From assembly GCA_963667815.1 (NCBI GenBank), contig OY764021.1: a DNA stretch of 64,000 bases; one strand, 5' to 3'. Every line of letters begins with the position of its first letter. Positions within the stretch are counted from its first letter, which is position 1. Positions 62,628 to 64,000 of this stretch are shown here, one piece after another. The translations under genes and the position numbers were made by a program. This DNA comes from Saccharicrinis sp963667815 (lineage in GTDB: Bacteria > Bacteroidota > Bacteroidia > Bacteroidales > Marinilabiliaceae). Under the pieces are notes generated by a model. The model was not told where the DNA came from and made no database searches. It saw only the letters and a list, made by a program, of their open reading frames with translations.

Positions 62628-63227
62628 ATGAAAACAACAATTTTAATTAGCGGAAAAGTTTTAATAATGATGTTATTCACAAGCTCTTTATTAATATCAT
62701 GTAATTCTGGTTCTAGCAATAATCAGGATGCTGAAAATTTTACAAAGGAAGTGAAAGCTCCGGGTATCGATTTAAATACAGCTGTATATATGGGTAATCT
62801 TGCTGCGGTACAACAACATATTAAGGCAGGTACTAATTTGAATACTAAAGAACCTTTAGGAGGGTCTACACCACTATTAACTGCTTGTGTTTTTGGAAAA
62901 ACAGAAATAGCAAAAGCACTCATTAATGCCGGAGCAGATCTTGACATGGTTAATAATGATGGCTCAACTCCTTTGCATGTGGCTGCATTTTTTTGTCACA
63001 CCGAAATTGTACAATCATTAATAGCAAATGGTGCCAATATTAATGCGCTAAATGGTCAGGGAGCAACTGCACTGCAGTCTGTAGCCGGTCCTTTTAGCGA
63101 AGTAAAACCTGTTTACGACTTTCTACTTCAGCAACTAGGTCCACTAGGTTTAAAACTCGACTACGAACAGATTGAAGCAACCAGACCTGTTATTGCACAA
63201 ATGTTGCAAAATAGTAGTGTAGAGTAG
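62628..63227 (+). CDS. Ankyrin-repeat lipoprotein
   Basis: The ATG at 62628 gives 199 residues with a lipoprotein signal (LLISC). The mature protein holds four or five ankyrin repeats, for example GGSTPLLTACVFGKTEIAKA, DGSTPLHVAAFFCHTEIVQS and QGATALQSVAGPFSEVKPV. A non-repeat C-terminal tail follows. It should be a membrane-anchored protein-binding scaffold. The frame begins upstream at 62559, but that longer N-terminus would hide the signal. It is divergent from the AraC/TPR regulator across the octamer cluster, which suggests it is a regulated target. Confidence 0.88.
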   Translation: MKTTILISGKVLIMMLFTSSLLISCNSGSSNNQDAENFTKEVKAPGIDLNTAVYMGNLAAVQQHIKAGTNLNTKEPLGGSTPLLTACVFGKTEIAKALINAGADLDMVNNDGSTPLHVAAFFCHTEIVQSLIANGANINALNGQGATALQSVAGPFSEVKPVYDFLLQQLGPLGLKLDYEQIEATRPVIAQMLQNSSVE

Positions 63228-63320
63228 TTTTTATGGTTGATGTGCGGTTGTATATATTTTACAAAGTATGATCAATTTACATATCAACCATTCATCTTGT
63301 TCACTTTTAAATTTACAATA

Positions 63321-64000
63321 ATGGAAACTCAATACAGAAGGTACGATATAGATTGGTTAAGAGTAATTGCTATTGGTTTACTGCTTATTTATCATGTTGC
63401 CATTGTTTTTCAACCTTGGGGAATGTTTATTGGTTTTATCCAAAGTCCTGAACCTATTGAGGGATTATGGAAGCCTATGACTATGCTTAATATTTGGAGA
63501 ATTCCATTGCTGTTTTTTGTTTCCGGTATGGGTGTGTTTTTTGCCATGCGAAAACGAAATATAAAAGAATTGTTGTGGGAAAGAACAAGGCGTATTTTAG
63601 TTCCTCTTATTTTTGGTGCTGTGGCAATAGTGCCCATACATATATTTATCTGGCAAAAGTTTTATTTGCAGGATTTCAGGTATATGCCTGGCAGAGGTCA
63701 TTTATGGTTTTTGATGAATATTTTTATTTATGTTCTGGTATTATCACCCTTGTTTTTTGTTTTGCAAAAGAATGCAAAAAATGGCTTGAAACAGATGCTA
63801 TCCAAAGTATTAAGTAATCCGTTTGGATTACTTTTAATAGCAGTGCCATTTATGCTCGAAACAATATTGATAAAGCCAAATCCCTATGAATTGTATGCAA
63901 TGACCTGGCATGGTTTTGTGCTAGGTTTCCTTTCTTTCTTTTTTGGGTATTGCTTTGTTATGGTGGGTGATATATTTTGGAAAACGATTTATAAGTATAG
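63321..64000 (+). CDS. Acyltransferase 3-family membrane protein (3' end outside window)
   Basis: The frame starts at ATG 63321 (METQYRRYDIDWLRVIAIG) and stays open for 226 codons to the window end. Repeated hydrophobic segments (LRVIAIGLLLIYHVAIVF, RIPLLFFVSGMGVFF, WHGFVLGFLSFFFGYCF) and the motif GRGHLWFL identify an acyltransferase 3 / OpgC-type integral membrane enzyme. Such enzymes move acyl or succinyl groups onto sugars at the envelope. The gene follows the ankyrin lipoprotein by 93 bp and may share its regulation. The total length is unknown. Confidence 0.88.
   Translation, partial: METQYRRYDIDWLRVIAIGLLLIYHVAIVFQPWGMFIGFIQSPEPIEGLWKPMTMLNIWRIPLLFFVSGMGVFFAMRKRNIKELLWERTRRILVPLIFGAVAIVPIHIFIWQKFYLQDFRYMPGRGHLWFLMNIFIYVLVLSPLFFVLQKNAKNGLKQMLSKVLSNPFGLLLIAVPFMLETILIKPNPYELYAMTWHGFVLGFLSFFFGYCFVMVGDIFWKTIYKY

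Noticed and set aside
1..64000. CRISPR arrays, tRNA or rRNA genes
   Set aside because: I looked for regularly spaced direct repeats and for tRNA T-arm words and saw none; a tRNAscan or Rfam search would be the proper check.

Overview
The window comes from a low-GC member of the Bacteroidota, most likely a marine or sediment lineage near the Marinilabiliales/Bacteroidales. That placement is an inference. It rests on a SecA of about 1100 residues, a CzcA pump fused to a TolC-like domain, a Reg_prop/Y_Y_Y sensor kinase, Bacteroidota-type promoter boxes (TTTG, 19-bp spacer, TAnnTTTG), mostly absent Shine-Dalgarno sequences, and families such as DUF6132, DUF5706 and DUF6483. I found no rRNA, tRNA, CRISPR array, prophage or plasmid genes. 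The backbone is chromosomal housekeeping with one clear insertion sequence.

Layout. 1-3.9 kb: the 3' part of a heavy-metal RND pump fused to an outer-membrane factor, plus its lipoprotein adaptor. 4-9.1 kb: a CorA-like channel, an iron alcohol dehydrogenase and two soluble histidine kinases, one with a PocR ligand-binding domain. 9.2-22 kb: MiaB, a flavin reductase, polyphosphate kinase, threonine dehydrogenase, a DUF6132 protein, an exported unknown, an M49 peptidase, a SlyD-like isomerase, chorismate synthase and a dicarboxylate symporter. 22-26.3 kb: two tandem small heat-shock proteins, thiol peroxidase, a complete IS4-family element (23698-25120) with 9-bp target duplications, and an exported ankyrin protein. 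26.3-32.4 kb: a membrane histidine kinase, a SulP transporter, a PAS kinase and a NifX-like protein. 32.4-34.5 kb: yicC-gmk-nadD. 34.8-45.9 kb: a fasciclin lipoprotein, a CarH-like B12/MerR regulator, several small conserved proteins, a FUSC transporter, a DUF5706 (Pycsar-effector-like) protein, an MFS transporter, a rhomboid protease and an M48 lipoprotein peptidase. 46-53 kb: secA, lgt, a second M48 peptidase and cinA. 53-57 kb: a hybrid sensor kinase with two predicted seven-bladed propellers. 57-64 kb: an ABC-F ATPase, an unknown protein with a possible nuclease fold, a small lipoprotein, an AraC/TPR membrane regulator, an ankyrin lipoprotein and an acyltransferase cut by the window end.

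Themes. Signalling is unusually dense: five histidine kinases, a B12/MerR regulator and an AraC/TPR regulator, yet only one receiver domain, which is fused to a kinase. Envelope functions (SecA, Lgt, M48, rhomboid, many lipoproteins) are also frequent. I did not find a complete, obviously new multi-gene system. The best leads are the cluster of five related octamers in front of the AraC/TPR regulator, the CarH-like photoreceptor candidate with no carotenoid genes beside it, the orphan DUF5706 protein, the PocR kinase beside an alcohol dehydrogenase, the GTN variant of the CorA signature, and the possible nuclease at 58.95 kb.
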